Positions 16,400 to 26,296 of a stretch of DNA of 64,000 bases are shown here, one piece after another. Origin of the DNA: Arcticibacter sp045629565 (lineage in GTDB: Bacteria > Bacteroidota > Bacteroidia > Sphingobacteriales > Sphingobacteriaceae); contig NZ_JAZQRL010000007.1 in NCBI RefSeq assembly GCF_045629565.1, positions 1 through 64,000 of the forward strand. The letters run 5' to 3'. The position numbers and the translations under genes were made by a program. The notes under the pieces were generated by a model. It ran no database searches. It worked only from the letters and a program-made list of their open reading frames with translations, and had not been told where the DNA came from. Numbering within the stretch: position 1 is the stretch's first letter; the number at the start of each line of letters is the position of its first letter.

Positions 16400-16625
16400 C
16401 GGACTTTCATGGCTCATCGGACGTCTTTTTCTAATAGTAATCCGGTTTTATCAGTATTTTATTTCTCCCTTAACTGGTGCATCATGCCGGTTTACACCCA
16501 CTTGCTCGCAGTATGGTGCAGAAGCGATCAGAAAGCACGGGCCGTTTAAAGGCGGCTGGCTTACCATCAAACGTATCGGCAGGTGCAACCCCTGGGGCGG
16601 TCATGGACATGATCCTGTCCCTTAA
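16380..16625 (+). CDS. yidD: Membrane protein insertion efficiency factor YidD
   Basis: The 81-residue protein has the conserved SCRFTPTCSQYGAEAIRKHG and the end RCNPWGGHGHDPVP of the family, after an amphipathic N-terminal region (LIVIRFYQYFISPL). YidD aids membrane protein insertion alongside YidC. Overlap with rnpA and the order rpmH-rnpA-yidD are conserved in bacteria; yidC itself is not adjacent here. Confidence 0.95.
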   Translation: MIERIISGLSWLIGRLFLIVIRFYQYFISPLTGASCRFTPTCSQYGAEAIRKHGPFKGGWLTIKRIGRCNPWGGHGHDPVP

Positions 16626-16656
16626 TTAAATCTGGAATTAAATCATCATCTAATTC

Positions 16657-17343
16657 ATGGCATTAATACTTCAAATCGAAACATCTACCATATCATGTTC
16701 TGTAGCTCTTGCTGAGAACGGAGCTACCATAGCTTGTAAAGAAGCTTCGGAAAGAAACATCCACGCCTCCAGTATTACATTATTCATCGAAGAGGTAATG
16801 AAATCAGCAGGGAAGGGACTGAGCGATCTGGACGCTGTCGCGGTCAGTAAAGGTCCAGGTTCCTATACGGGTTTGAGAATTGGTGTTTCCACTGCCAAAG
16901 GATTATGTTATGCTCTTGACGTTCCTTTGATCGCTATCGACACCCTAAAAGCTATGGCTTCCAACAGGGAGGTGAATTCGGGCAACGCAGCGTCTTTACT
17001 GTGTCCGATGATCGATGCACGGAGAATGGAAGTCTACACTGCTGTTTATGACAATGTCTTAAACGAAATCATTCCTGTTTCGGCAAAGATAATTGACGAA
17101 AATTCCTTCGCTGACTTACTCGATAGCAGGAAGATGCTTTTTTTTGGTGATGGTGCCGGGAAATGTATGGAGATCCTTGGAAGGAAGGCAAACGCCTCCT
17201 TCATAACCACGTTTGAAAATTCCGCATCAGATATGAGTGAGGAAGCTTTCAAACGCTTTAATCAGCAGCTTTTTGAAGATATCGCCTATTTCGAGCCTTA
17301 TTACCTCAAAGATTTCGTCGCAACTACACCCAAAGTCATCTAG
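16657..17343 (+). CDS. tsaB: tRNA threonylcarbamoyladenosine synthesis protein TsaB
   Basis: The 228-residue ASKHA-fold protein opens with LILQIETSTISCSVALAENG and has KGPGSYTGLRIGVSTAKGLCYAL around residues 67-89, which define TsaB. It is the partner of TsaD in making t6A37 of tRNA, the substrate that MtaB (1876-3198) later modifies. Its stop overlaps, in antisense, the stop of the barrel-like gene at 17340. Confidence 0.93.
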   Translation: MALILQIETSTISCSVALAENGATIACKEASERNIHASSITLFIEEVMKSAGKGLSDLDAVAVSKGPGSYTGLRIGVSTAKGLCYALDVPLIAIDTLKAMASNREVNSGNAASLLCPMIDARRMEVYTAVYDNVLNEIIPVSAKIIDENSFADLLDSRKMLFFGDGAGKCMEILGRKANASFITTFENSASDMSEEAFKRFNQQLFEDIAYFEPYYLKDFVATTPKVI

Positions 17344-18779
17344 TCACGTTTTCCAAATATCTTGTTCAGGAACCCTGTCCCGGGAATCCGGTGGTTGATG
17401 CCTGGGATGTAATTCTCATTTTGGGGGTCACTTACAATTCTGCCAAACTTCAGTGAGAAGCCGAGATAGGCTGATGCTCCTTTGATTCCTTCGTTCAATC
17501 GTTCTTTACGCCGATTCTGATCGTCGGTAAGTAACACCCCGGCCTTGTAAGACTGGAAGAGATTGTCGGTTCCCATGAAGAACTCCACATTGGGCGACTT
17601 AAGCATAAGCTGTCCTCCAAACTGGAAGTAATCGTTGAGATTATACGCCCCTGAAGCTCCGATATGTAAAATTTTATATCGAAAGGAATTCATAAGAACG
17701 ATATCTCCGCTATTGTTGAAAAGACTTTTAGACAACAATGCAGATAGCTTAAACGCACCGAAATTCTTTGATATAAGAGCTTCCGCCTTTCCGTTGATCA
17801 CCGATGTGTAGCGTTCTCTCACCAGCACATCCTGTATGTTGTTTAATTGATCTTCTGCATCATCCAGCGTGTTTATATTCAAATCAGAGCCGTTCCTATA
17901 AGAATCATTACTCCAACGGATAAAGCCTATATCCTTCAGATTGGTCAGTACATTCCAACCGTCCCTGAGCTTCATATTGCTGCTAAGCGTTAAAGACATA
18001 CCCGGATTACGGAAGTTAGGACGTAGATCATCCCAGGCTATATTGTCATAGTAGCTGCTGCGCAGAACTCCGCCGACAGTAAAAGTCCGGTAATCCGGAG
18101 AGGCAGGGTCAATATTAAGTTCGCCCGATCGCACCTTGACAGAATTATGAGCGATACCGCTGAGATAGCTCAGCTTAATTCCGTAGCTAAATTTTTGATT
18201 GTACTGCTCCCTGAATGTAAATCCAATCTGGTGGTAGGCTTGAGCCTGGAGGTCGGTGGCGCGGAGCTGATTAGGACCTGTTCTGTTCAAATACTCATCA
18301 ATGCCATTAATCCCCTGTTCGTTAGCCGTTTTAAATACAATTAAAGCCTGGTTATGAAGCTTTCCATGACTCTCTGCCCTGGTTTGCCATGAAAAGCCAA
18401 GTTCACGCCTATGATCAACTGTCTTAAATAGCCGCAGCATCAGGAGATATGAATTCTCACTCGCATTAAGCCTGTTAAACCGCCGGGCATCGACATCCAG
18501 ATCACTGATCGAGAGACCATTCGAATAGAGGAGAATGTTTTTGAGCGCAACCTGTGCCGGTCCGTTAAACTTCAAGTTCACACCACTGTTTGGCACAAAG
18601 AAATTCGAAGCAAACTGCCTGCTTTCATTCAGCTCGAAAGGAGATTGCGCAGGGTTCTCAAAAGAATCCCACAAAGATCCTGTTCCGTAAAGCGAAAACT
18701 GTTGTGCGGGGACTTTAGATGAGAGGAAAAAAAACAGAAGGCCGCACCAGGCAGCCCTCGATCTATAGCTTGTACGCAT
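17340..18779 (-). CDS. Outer-membrane barrel-like protein (DUF5723-like)
   Basis: A 479-residue exported protein. A signal peptide (LLFFFLSSKVPAQ) follows the ATG at 18779; longer frames reach into the preceding gene and lack a signal. The mature part starts FSLYGTGSLWDSFENPAQ and is rich in alternating polar and aromatic residues, as in outer-membrane beta barrels of the PorV/DUF5723 kind. The family name is from memory and uncertain. Its start overlaps the stop of the upstream gene by 17 bases, so the two are translationally coupled and may act together in the envelope. Function unknown. Confidence 0.65.
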   Translation of the reverse strand: MRTSYRSRAAWCGLLFFFLSSKVPAQQFSLYGTGSLWDSFENPAQSPFELNESRQFASNFFVPNSGVNLKFNGPAQVALKNILLYSNGLSISDLDVDARRFNRLNASENSYLLMLRLFKTVDHRRELGFSWQTRAESHGKLHNQALIVFKTANEQGINGIDEYLNRTGPNQLRATDLQAQAYHQIGFTFREQYNQKFSYGIKLSYLSGIAHNSVKVRSGELNIDPASPDYRTFTVGGVLRSSYYDNIAWDDLRPNFRNPGMSLTLSSNMKLRDGWNVLTNLKDIGFIRWSNDSYRNGSDLNINTLDDAEDQLNNIQDVLVRERYTSVINGKAEALISKNFGAFKLSALLSKSLFNNSGDIVLMNSFRYKILHIGASGAYNLNDYFQFGGQLMLKSPNVEFFMGTDNLFQSYKAGVLLTDDQNRRKERLNEGIKGASAYLGFSLKFGRIVSDPQNENYIPGINHRIPGTGFLNKIFGKRD

Positions 18780-21396
18780 GTAGGTTGCCATCCGGACTGC
18801 CGCAGATAAGGTAGCGCAAACCATCGTTTCGAATAACGCCCATATAGAACTCTCCAACAGCCTTAATCGGAAAACCTCTGGATACATTCCCTTCATTGTC
18901 AAATAGATATATTTCATTATTCTGGTAAGACGAAACAGCAATGCTCCAGGAGCTCTTATCAGTGCTGAAAAATTGTAGATTTCTCTTAACCGAATCCTCA
19001 AATTCATAGCTGAAAACAGATGTATTGTCACGGTTGAATACGGATAATCCCTTATTATCAAGGTAAATATACTCAGGATAACTATCTCCGGTAATATTTT
19101 TGTAACCAAATACATGGTTTTCATCCCAGACACCGATGCTGGTCCGCGAGACGGAATCAGTAAAAGAAATCTCGTGAAGCACGCCCGCCGTGTCTGTTGT
19201 TACCATCCAGGAATCTTCCGCCCGTTCTTTAATAACGGGAAAGAGTCCACTACGGAAATCTGTAACTACATTCTTCTCTGAAGCCTGGTGCAGGAGTGAT
19301 CCGTCCCGCTCATCAAAGAAGAAGAACTCGCCTGTTCTTGTACCCGCGATAATGTACGGTGTTTCTCCGGCTTCAGTATAAACCAGCTCCGTAAAGATTC
19401 TGGAAGGCAGATTCTTATCCCAGGCTTCCAACGCTTTTCCTTCGGTTGTATACCCCAAAATCTTATTTTGTGCGGCGATATAGATCTTTGCCTGTGCCGG
19501 ATCATTTCCTGTCAACGTCAGGCCATGTACGGTCTTCTGCGGAATCGATACCGGAAATCCACTAACTGCAGATCCGTCAGGATGAATCCTGTAAATTCTG
19601 TCTTCTGTGTTGAATAGAATAGTTTCATCCTTCAACTGGTGGAGCTTACCCCGTATGGTTCCGGGAAGCTGAGTGGCCCAGATCCGCTTCCCTTCGTCAG
19701 AGATCGCATAGAGGTTATAAACATTATCCTGCACCATAATAATGTGCTGATCACCACTCCTGAATACCTGAGGGGCGGAGGCGATCCGTGCGTTCATCTT
19801 ATAAGACCATTCTTTCTTGAAGTCGCGCTTCGCGAGTGTATTATAATTGGCAAATACATTGGTTTGGAAATGCTTACTCGCAGAACTCCATTGAACAGAG
19901 AGTCCGTAAAAGTTCGACAATCCCGATTCTTCATCTTTAAACAGGGCGGCATATCGGCTTTTCAAAGTGGAGCGGATCTGTCTGGAAGAATTTTTGTTTT
20001 CAGCGAAAAAGGAAATATTGCTGCTCGTTGCCACCAGCTGGTCGTGCTCCTTGAAGTCTTTTAACTTATTCAAGAACCTGCTAGCTTTATAGCTGTCCAT
20101 ATAGCGCGTAATCGCACCCTGTGAATTCGCCAGAACCATCATGTTGTCGAAGATCTGAAAGTATGGCCTCACAAAAGGTTTCATCGGATCCCCGTAACAG
20201 TAATAGAAAACGTTAGAATAATCAATCCGGCTGATAAATTCGGAAGCTTTACCGGAAACCTGCTGAAGGGAAGCTTCCAGAGCCGGGCCATTGTTCAGTT
20301 TAAGCAGGGCCAGCTTTTCACCTTCCGCCGTTTCAAATACAAGGAATTCATTGCCTAACTTAGGGATCAGATCATGGTCGATGTTGAGCGACCTTTCTGT
20401 CATTATCGCTTTCACCTGCGCCTGAAGTCTGGGCAGCTCCTTCTTTTTGGTAAAGTAGTTTCTTAAATCTGCATGAAAGATCTTAAAATTTGAAATGCCG
20501 AAGGTCAGGAAGTTAGCCGTGTTCTGTGGGAGGATACCTTTAAGCTGGTTTTGAACCGGACGTTGCTTAAGGAATGTATTCAAGTAGTTACTGCTGCTTG
20601 TGTCGGGCGTACTGTTTCCGTTAAACATAAGCGCATCGCTCTTGAAGTTCATGCCAAGTGCAGCGTATCCTTTCAGTCCGTTTAGAAGCTGCATATTACC
20701 GTTGGCACGCCCGTTCATAAAAGACATCACAAAGCGAGATAAATTTCCAGCGTTTACAAAGAGATTCACGGGCGAATTCAGGTTCTTATCCGCTTCCTTA
20801 TTGATCAGCTCAATGAAATCATCAGGAATTTTGTCGCTTTTCTCATTCAAAGCTATTGTGAGGAGGTCTAATGAGAAGCTGCCAATAACCACGCCCTTGT
20901 CAATATGAATAAAGAACGGACGCTTTAACGTGCTCAATTCAAGTTTGAAGACTGAGTTCTCGCCAATCGGCGTGCATTTAACTCCTTCAATATTTTTAAG
21001 GGTCAGCTCTGCATCGTCCTTTTTAACCGATGAGCCTGTTCCGATAGCGAACAGGTAGTCGATCGAATCGGCTTTCAGCTGGTGAAATGATATGAAAACC
21101 TTTTCACCGCTGCTTATCTCCGCAACAAGGGGATCGTTCAATAAAACCGACTTGAGCTGAGATATTTCAGCACTGCGTCGCTCACCAATAACCTCGCCAA
21201 AAAGCTCATAGTCTTCCACGATATCATAAAATGATTCGTCATTACTGAAATTGACAACCAGGGTAGCGTCTGAGGGTATATATTTTAATACTTTTGTATT
21301 GCTGTTGGAGTTACCGGTAAGTTCTGCAAAGTACTTGACCGCGATGAATATGATCGCGACTAATAGAACAGAACTGAAAATGATTAATTTCTTCAT
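18763..21396 (-). CDS. Membrane-anchored protein with DUF3352-like and beta-propeller regions
   Basis: An 877-residue protein with one N-terminal membrane helix (LIIFSSVLLVAIIFIAVKYF). Residues 35-520 begin with YIPSDATLVVNFSND, which resembles DUF3352 proteins. Residues 540-877 contain WD/PQQ-like blades (for example DNVYNLYAISDEGKRIWATQL and RIYRIHPDGSAVSGFP, partly shown), so a propeller is likely. It has no cysteine lipobox, so it is probably anchored by the helix with the bulk in the periplasm. It is coupled to the barrel-like gene downstream. Role unknown; perhaps an envelope assembly or scaffolding pair. Confidence 0.65.
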   Translation of the reverse strand: MKKLIIFSSVLLVAIIFIAVKYFAELTGNSNSNTKVLKYIPSDATLVVNFSNDESFYDIVEDYELFGEVIGERRSAEISQLKSVLLNDPLVAEISSGEKVFISFHQLKADSIDYLFAIGTGSSVKKDDAELTLKNIEGVKCTPIGENSVFKLELSTLKRPFFIHIDKGVVIGSFSLDLLTIALNEKSDKIPDDFIELINKEADKNLNSPVNLFVNAGNLSRFVMSFMNGRANGNMQLLNGLKGYAALGMNFKSDALMFNGNSTPDTSSSNYLNTFLKQRPVQNQLKGILPQNTANFLTFGISNFKIFHADLRNYFTKKKELPRLQAQVKAIMTERSLNIDHDLIPKLGNEFLVFETAEGEKLALLKLNNGPALEASLQQVSGKASEFISRIDYSNVFYYCYGDPMKPFVRPYFQIFDNMMVLANSQGAITRYMDSYKASRFLNKLKDFKEHDQLVATSSNISFFAENKNSSRQIRSTLKSRYAALFKDEESGLSNFYGLSVQWSSASKHFQTNVFANYNTLAKRDFKKEWSYKMNARIASAPQVFRSGDQHIIMVQDNVYNLYAISDEGKRIWATQLPGTIRGKLHQLKDETILFNTEDRIYRIHPDGSAVSGFPVSIPQKTVHGLTLTGNDPAQAKIYIAAQNKILGYTTEGKALEAWDKNLPSRIFTELVYTEAGETPYIIAGTRTGEFFFFDERDGSLLHQASEKNVVTDFRSGLFPVIKERAEDSWMVTTDTAGVLHEISFTDSVSRTSIGVWDENHVFGYKNITGDSYPEYIYLDNKGLSVFNRDNTSVFSYEFEDSVKRNLQFFSTDKSSWSIAVSSYQNNEIYLFDNEGNVSRGFPIKAVGEFYMGVIRNDGLRYLICGSPDGNLHAYKL

Positions 21397-21461
21397 CGTC
21401 TGTTTACAAACTTAGATAAATTTTACCTTTAACCTTAATTTAGCACCCTTAAGATTTGAGT

Positions 21462-21845
21462 ATGAACAAAAAGATTATCGTCACTGCGGCACTGTTCGGA
21501 ATTTTAGCTGTTATCCTGGGAGCCTTCGGAGCTCATGGACTAAAGAGTCTGATTTCCACATCTGACCTCGAAAACTGGAAAACAGCAGTCAGCTATCACT
21601 TTTATCATACTCTGGCCTTGCTGTTCCTTTCTACCATGGTCCGCTACCGCGACCGGTTCATCGAATTTGCCTATTATGCATTCACGATAGGAATTCTACT
21701 ATTTTCCGGTTCTCTTTATCTCTTGTCTACAAGAGCGGTAACCGGACTGGAATCCGGAATCCTTGGTCCGATCACCCCCATAGGAGGACTCATGTTCATC
21801 CTCGGATGGGTGTTCCTTTTACTGGCAGCAATCAAGAATAAATAA
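21462..21845 (+). CDS. DUF423 membrane protein (YgdD-like)
   Basis: A 127-residue protein with four hydrophobic helices and the family opening GILAVILGAFGAHGLK, then HFYHTLALLF. DUF423/YgdD proteins are small inner-membrane proteins of unknown role. I take ATG 21462; a TTG six bases earlier is less likely. Its stop TAA shares a base with the priA ATG, so the pair is coupled. Confidence 0.85.
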   Translation: MNKKIIVTAALFGILAVILGAFGAHGLKSLISTSDLENWKTAVSYHFYHTLALLFLSTMVRYRDRFIEFAYYAFTIGILLFSGSLYLLSTRAVTGLESGILGPITPIGGLMFILGWVFLLLAAIKNK

Positions 21846-24325
21846 TGCTCGAATTCAATGAAGCAGAAGGGGAGTTTAAGACCTACTTTGTAGAGGTAAT
21901 ACTACCTCTTTCTATATCAAAGACCTACACTTACCGTGTTCCCCGTGCACTCAACGATCAGATAGGTATCGGAAAGCGCGCCGTCGTGCAGTTCGGCAAG
22001 AGTCGCATTTATACCTCGGTGATATATGCTGTATCTGAGAAAGCTCCTTCTTTATATGAAGCTAAATATGTGATTGATATCCTGGACGATAAGCCAATCG
22101 TTAATGCACAACAGCTGAAGCTGTGGGAATGGATTTCAACCTATTATATGTGCACCATAGGCGAAGTCATGCAGGCGGCTTTGCCTTCGGCACTCAAGCT
22201 CGCCAGTGAAACGCGCGTTGTTCTGATTGCTGATGCGGAGTATGATAAAGCAGACCTCAACGATAAGGAGTTTCTGATCATCGACGCCCTGGAGATTCAG
22301 CCGGAACTGAAGGTGAACGATATTGTTAAGCTTCTCGGCCAGAAGTCCGTTTTTAAACTCTTAAAGTCACTGTTTGATAAGGGGATTATCCATATTTCCG
22401 AAGAGATTATTGAAAAATATAAACCCAAGACAAAAGCTTTCGTCCAACTGAATCCCATATACCAGGAAGACGGAAGCAAGAAGGCGCTCTTTGAGGTGCT
22501 GGAGCGGAGTCCCAAACAACTCGAAGCCTTTCTCGCCTGGCTTAAGCTGAGCAGGAACAACACCGAGGTGCTCCGAAAGGACATCATGGAAGAATGCGGG
22601 TGCAGCGCCTCTGTGATCAAGACCCTTATTGATAAAGAAATTTTTGTTCTCGAAAGCAAGGTCGTTAGCCGGCTTGCTCATGGAGAGCTGGAGTTGGCCG
22701 ATGAGTTCATGCTGAGTTCCAGTCAGCTAAAAGCTGAGGAAGAGATCAAGAGCCACTTCCTGCAGAAAGATGTCGTCCTCCTGTATGGTGTCACCTCATC
22801 CGGCAAAACGCAATTATATGTGAGATTAATAGAAGAGAACCTGCAGAAGGAAAAACAGGTGTTATATCTACTACCGGAGATCGCCCTCACTACCCAGATC
22901 ATCGAGCGACTAAAGAAATACTTCGGAAATGCCATAGGTATTTACCATTCGAGGATGGGCGATAACGAACGAGCCGAGGTATGGTCGAGAGTACTCAAGA
23001 ATGAGTATAGCATCATTCTGGGAGCACGATCTGCCGTGTTTTTACCCTTCACTGACCTCGGACTGATAGTCGTTGATGAAGAGCATGAAACGTCTTACAA
23101 GCAGCAGGATCCAGCTCCGCGGTACCATGCCCGTGATACGGCTATATACCTCGCGCATATCCATCAGGCAAAGGTCCTCCTGGGATCGGCCACCCCATCA
23201 CTGGAGAGCTTCTTTAACGCAAAATCTTCCAAGTACGGTTTCGTGCAGCTGACCGAGCGATTTGGAGAAGCCGGGCTGCCCGAAATAAAGGTAGTCAGCA
23301 TCAGTGAAGAAACCAGTAAGAAGACTATCCAGGCAAACTTCACGAGCGTCCTCATCGACGCTATCAGAGAGAACCTGGAAAAAAAAGAACAAGTTATCCT
23401 GTTCCAGAACCGCAGAGGCTATACCCCGTTGTCGATTTGCCGCACCTGCGGATATATATCCAAATGTATCCACTGCGATGTGAGTATGAACTACCATAAG
23501 AGCACCGGTCAGCTCCATTGTCATTATTGCGGGTACAAGCAAGACGTGCTTTCCTCATGTCCGGCCTGCGGCTCTGTTCACATTGAACCGAAAGGTTTCG
23601 GCACGGAAAAAATCGAAGACGACCTCAAGTACATCTTCCCTGAAGCAAGGATAGCACGCATGGACCTCGACACGACCAGAGCCAAGCACAGCTTCCAGCA
23701 TATCCTTAGCGAGTTTGAAGAGCAGAACATTGATATCCTGGTTGGAACGCAGATTGTGGCCAAGGGGCTTGACTTCAGTCACGTAACCCTCATCGGTATT
23801 ATTAATGCAGACAGCCTGCTGAGCTTTCCGGATTTCCGGGCTTTCGAAAAGGGATTTCAATTGCTTTCCCAGGTAGGAGGCAGAGCCGGCAGACGCGATA
23901 AGGCTGGTAGGGTTATTATTCAGACTTACGATACCAAACATCGTGTGATTGATCAGGTGATCCGTCACGATTACGAGAGTCTTTTCAATACCGAAATTCA
24001 GGAGAGACTTAATTTTAAATATCCGCCTTTATACAGAATGATCCGGCTGGATATCAAGCATAAGGATCAGCAAGTACTCAATCAGGCTGCGCAGCGTTTT
24101 GCTGCAGCGATCCGCACAACGCTGGGAGAGCGTGTTTTGGGTCCCGAGGAACCCATGATTTCCAGAATCCGAAACCTATATATCAAAACCATCTATATCA
24201 AAATCGAACGTAAGGGAATCCCGGTATCCAAAGTGAAAGAGTACCTGGCACAGGCGCTTCTGGGGTTTGAAGCCGATAAGCAAAACAAAGGAACATTTAT
24301 ACAGGTAGACGTAGACCCCTTTTAG
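21845..24325 (+). CDS. priA: Primosomal helicase PriA (replication restart)
   Basis: The 826-residue superfamily 2 helicase shows an N-terminal DNA-binding domain, Walker A in LLYGVTSSGKTQLY, the DEEH box in VVDEEHETSYKQQDP, GSATPSLES, and a zinc-binding insertion with paired cysteines (CRTCG, CIHCD, CHYCG, CPACG). Motifs V/VI are in VGTQIVAKGLDF and QVGGRAGRRDKAG. PriA reloads the replication machinery at stalled forks. It is complete and slightly longer than the E. coli enzyme (about 730 residues). Confidence 0.95.
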   Translation: MLEFNEAEGEFKTYFVEVILPLSISKTYTYRVPRALNDQIGIGKRAVVQFGKSRIYTSVIYAVSEKAPSLYEAKYVIDILDDKPIVNAQQLKLWEWISTYYMCTIGEVMQAALPSALKLASETRVVLIADAEYDKADLNDKEFLIIDALEIQPELKVNDIVKLLGQKSVFKLLKSLFDKGIIHISEEIIEKYKPKTKAFVQLNPIYQEDGSKKALFEVLERSPKQLEAFLAWLKLSRNNTEVLRKDIMEECGCSASVIKTLIDKEIFVLESKVVSRLAHGELELADEFMLSSSQLKAEEEIKSHFLQKDVVLLYGVTSSGKTQLYVRLIEENLQKEKQVLYLLPEIALTTQIIERLKKYFGNAIGIYHSRMGDNERAEVWSRVLKNEYSIILGARSAVFLPFTDLGLIVVDEEHETSYKQQDPAPRYHARDTAIYLAHIHQAKVLLGSATPSLESFFNAKSSKYGFVQLTERFGEAGLPEIKVVSISEETSKKTIQANFTSVLIDAIRENLEKKEQVILFQNRRGYTPLSICRTCGYISKCIHCDVSMNYHKSTGQLHCHYCGYKQDVLSSCPACGSVHIEPKGFGTEKIEDDLKYIFPEARIARMDLDTTRAKHSFQHILSEFEEQNIDILVGTQIVAKGLDFSHVTLIGIINADSLLSFPDFRAFEKGFQLLSQVGGRAGRRDKAGRVIIQTYDTKHRVIDQVIRHDYESLFNTEIQERLNFKYPPLYRMIRLDIKHKDQQVLNQAAQRFAAAIRTTLGERVLGPEEPMISRIRNLYIKTIYIKIERKGIPVSKVKEYLAQALLGFEADKQNKGTFIQVDVDPF

Positions 24326-24425
24326 TCAGATCTAAGCAAATTATGGCGTTGATTGCTAATGAAGTATCCGCCTTACACGTAATTGTAGCATTAAATTCTC
24401 GAATTAAGCTTATTTTTGGCGTAGG

Positions 24426-25085
24426 ATGGCTTACAAGTTCGTAGATAATTACAGGGAAAAAGGGGCGAGGAAAAAATTAGTGAAACTCCTTAAGGATGAA
24501 CGACAGATTGAAGATATTAACGTTCTGGACGCGATAGGAAAAGTACCGAGACATTATTTCTTTGACGAGACCTTCTGGAACCAGGCCTATCGCGATATCG
24601 CTTTCCCGATAGGGGAAGGGCAAACCATCTCCCAACCGTATACCGTAGCTTACCAAACTCAATTGCTGCATATTCGAAACAATGATAAAGTGCTCGAAAT
24701 AGGTACGGGATCTGGCTATCAAACCTGCATTCTTTTGGAGCTGGGGGCGGAAGTTTATACCATCGAGCGCCAGGAGAAGTTATTCCATCGCTCCAAACTG
24801 TTCCTCAACAAAATGGGGTATTTTCCCCACTTCTTTCTTGGCGACGGGTCAAAAGGACTTTCAGAGCATGCCCCATACGACAAAATCCTGGTAACGGCAG
24901 GCGCACCTTTTGTTCCTGAAATTATGTTGAAGCAGCTGAAAATCGGAGGGACGATGGTTATTCCCGTTGGCGATGAGAAAAGCCAGAAGATGATCACCGT
25001 GATCCGTCTTAATGAGAGCGACTACGAACGCATAGAGCTGGACACGTTCCGGTTTGTTCCCCTGGTAGGTGATCAGGCCTGGTAG
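24426..25085 (+). CDS. pcm: Protein-L-isoaspartate O-methyltransferase
   Basis: The 219-residue SAM-dependent enzyme methylates isoaspartyl residues so that damaged proteins can be repaired. It shows PIGEGQTISQPYTVAYQTQ and the SAM-binding VLEIGTGSGYQTCIL, then GDGSKG and ILVTAGAP. A TATTTTTG -7 element stands at 24411-24418, eight bases before the ATG. It converges on smpB with a 13-base gap. Confidence 0.92.
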   Translation: MAYKFVDNYREKGARKKLVKLLKDERQIEDINVLDAIGKVPRHYFFDETFWNQAYRDIAFPIGEGQTISQPYTVAYQTQLLHIRNNDKVLEIGTGSGYQTCILLELGAEVYTIERQEKLFHRSKLFLNKMGYFPHFFLGDGSKGLSEHAPYDKILVTAGAPFVPEIMLKQLKIGGTMVIPVGDEKSQKMITVIRLNESDYERIELDTFRFVPLVGDQAW

Positions 25086-25098
25086 GCTTAAGAGAACC

Positions 25099-25542
25099 TT
25101 AGCGTTTCATTGCTCTGTCGAGCTCGATCTTACTCTCCCTGTCTTTTATCGTGTCACGTTTGTCGAAGGTTTTCTTACCCTGCGCCAGACCGATCTCCAG
25201 CTTGGCGAAACCACGCTCGCTGATAAATAGCGCAAGCGGAACAATAGTAAAGCCTTTCTCTTCACTCTTGTCACGCAGCTTCTTCAGCTCCTTCTTAGTG
25301 AGTAACAACGCACGATCACGTTTCGACTCATGGTTGTAAAATGAGCCGTGAGAGTACTCTGAAATATGCATGTTCCTGACAAACAACTGATCTCCCAGAA
25401 AAGCACAAAACGCATCATTCAGATTGGCTTTGCCTTCTCTTACTGACTTGATCTCCGTGCCCAGGAACTGAATACCCGCCACATATTTATCGAGGATATG
25501 GTACTCAAAGTATGCTTTTTTATTACGTATGTTGACGCTCAT
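25099..25542 (-). CDS. smpB: SsrA-binding protein
   Basis: The 147-residue protein binds tmRNA and brings it to stalled ribosomes for trans-translation. Family features are NKKAYFEYHILDKYVAGIQF, LGTEIKSVREGKANL, HISEYSHGSFYNHESKRDR and the basic C-terminal tail GKKTFDKRDTIKDRE. It lies 27 bases after the metal-dependent regulator gene on the same strand and may be co-transcribed. Confidence 0.95.
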   Translation of the reverse strand: MSVNIRNKKAYFEYHILDKYVAGIQFLGTEIKSVREGKANLNDAFCAFLGDQLFVRNMHISEYSHGSFYNHESKRDRALLLTKKELKKLRDKSEEKGFTIVPLALFISERGFAKLEIGLAQGKKTFDKRDTIKDRESKIELDRAMKR

Positions 25543-25569
25543 TTTTTTTGTCTGTTGTTTAACAAAGGT

Positions 25570-26226
25570 CTAAACAATCATTATGTTTTCAGCAAATTTC
25601 TGAGAAACCGTATTTAACTGATTGTCAATCAGAATTTCAATCGTTCCATCATAGCTCTGACGGGACAAGACCTTTATGGGTGTATCTATTTTTAGGTTCA
25701 GCTGACTTACGTACTGAAGAAAAGCGACAGTATTGTCGCGTACGGCAACCATCTTACACTGCCCGCCAGGCTCAACCTCTGCCAGTGATTTCCTGAAAGA
25801 AGGTTTCAAATTTCCTTGGGCATCGGGTATGGCGTCACCATGCGGGTCATATTCGGGGAAGCCAAGAAACTTATCCAGCTTATCAATCAGTTTCGGAGAA
25901 TGGATATGCTCCAGCTGCTCCGCTACCTCATGCACCTCATCCCAGGTAAAGTCCAGCTTCTGAAACAGAAAAGTTTCCCATAGGCGGTGTTTGCGTAAAA
26001 CTTCAAGCGCATGGCCTCTCCCGTCGTCAGATAAAGTAATCTTGCCGTACTTCTCGTAGTCGATAAGGCCCTTTTCCTTCAGTTTTCGTAACATGTCGGT
26101 CGCCGTAGCAGGCTTGACCCCCATATAGGAAGCCAGCTGGTTAGTTCCAGCCTCATTGGAATGTTCAATTTCGTACGTCAGGTGAAAGAGTGCTTTTAAA
26201 TAATTCTCTTCTGTATAAGAAAGCAT
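25570..26226 (-). CDS. DtxR/MntR-family metal-dependent transcriptional regulator
   Basis: The 218-residue protein has an N-terminal winged helix (YTEENYLKALFHL, MGVKPATATDMLRKLKEKGLI), a metal-binding dimerisation domain (LRKHRLWETFLFQKL, EVAEQLEHIHSPKLI, DPHGDAIP) and a C-terminal SH3/FeoA-like domain from about residue 145. Such proteins sense Mn2+ or Fe2+ and repress uptake genes. A TACTTTTG element lies 5 bases before the start (reverse complement of 26231-26238), close enough for a nearly leaderless mRNA. No metal transporter gene is next to it. Confidence 0.9.
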   Translation of the reverse strand: MLSYTEENYLKALFHLTYEIEHSNEAGTNQLASYMGVKPATATDMLRKLKEKGLIDYEKYGKITLSDDGRGHALEVLRKHRLWETFLFQKLDFTWDEVHEVAEQLEHIHSPKLIDKLDKFLGFPEYDPHGDAIPDAQGNLKPSFRKSLAEVEPGGQCKMVAVRDNTVAFLQYVSQLNLKIDTPIKVLSRQSYDGTIEILIDNQLNTVSQKFAENIMIV

Positions 26227-26296
26227 AGAGCAAAAGTACGAAAAGCTGCGCTTTTAACAGAAAGTCAATTATCTTCACATCTGCAAGGGATATTCC

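Noticed and set aside
16007..16625. Position near the replication origin because of rpmH-rnpA-yidD
   Set aside because: No dnaA gene, DnaA-box cluster or AT-rich unwinding region is visible nearby, so an origin cannot be claimed.
19639..20064. 141-codon plus-strand frame inside the DUF3352/propeller gene
   Set aside because: It is a shadow of a longer gene with a signal anchor and repeat structure on the other strand.
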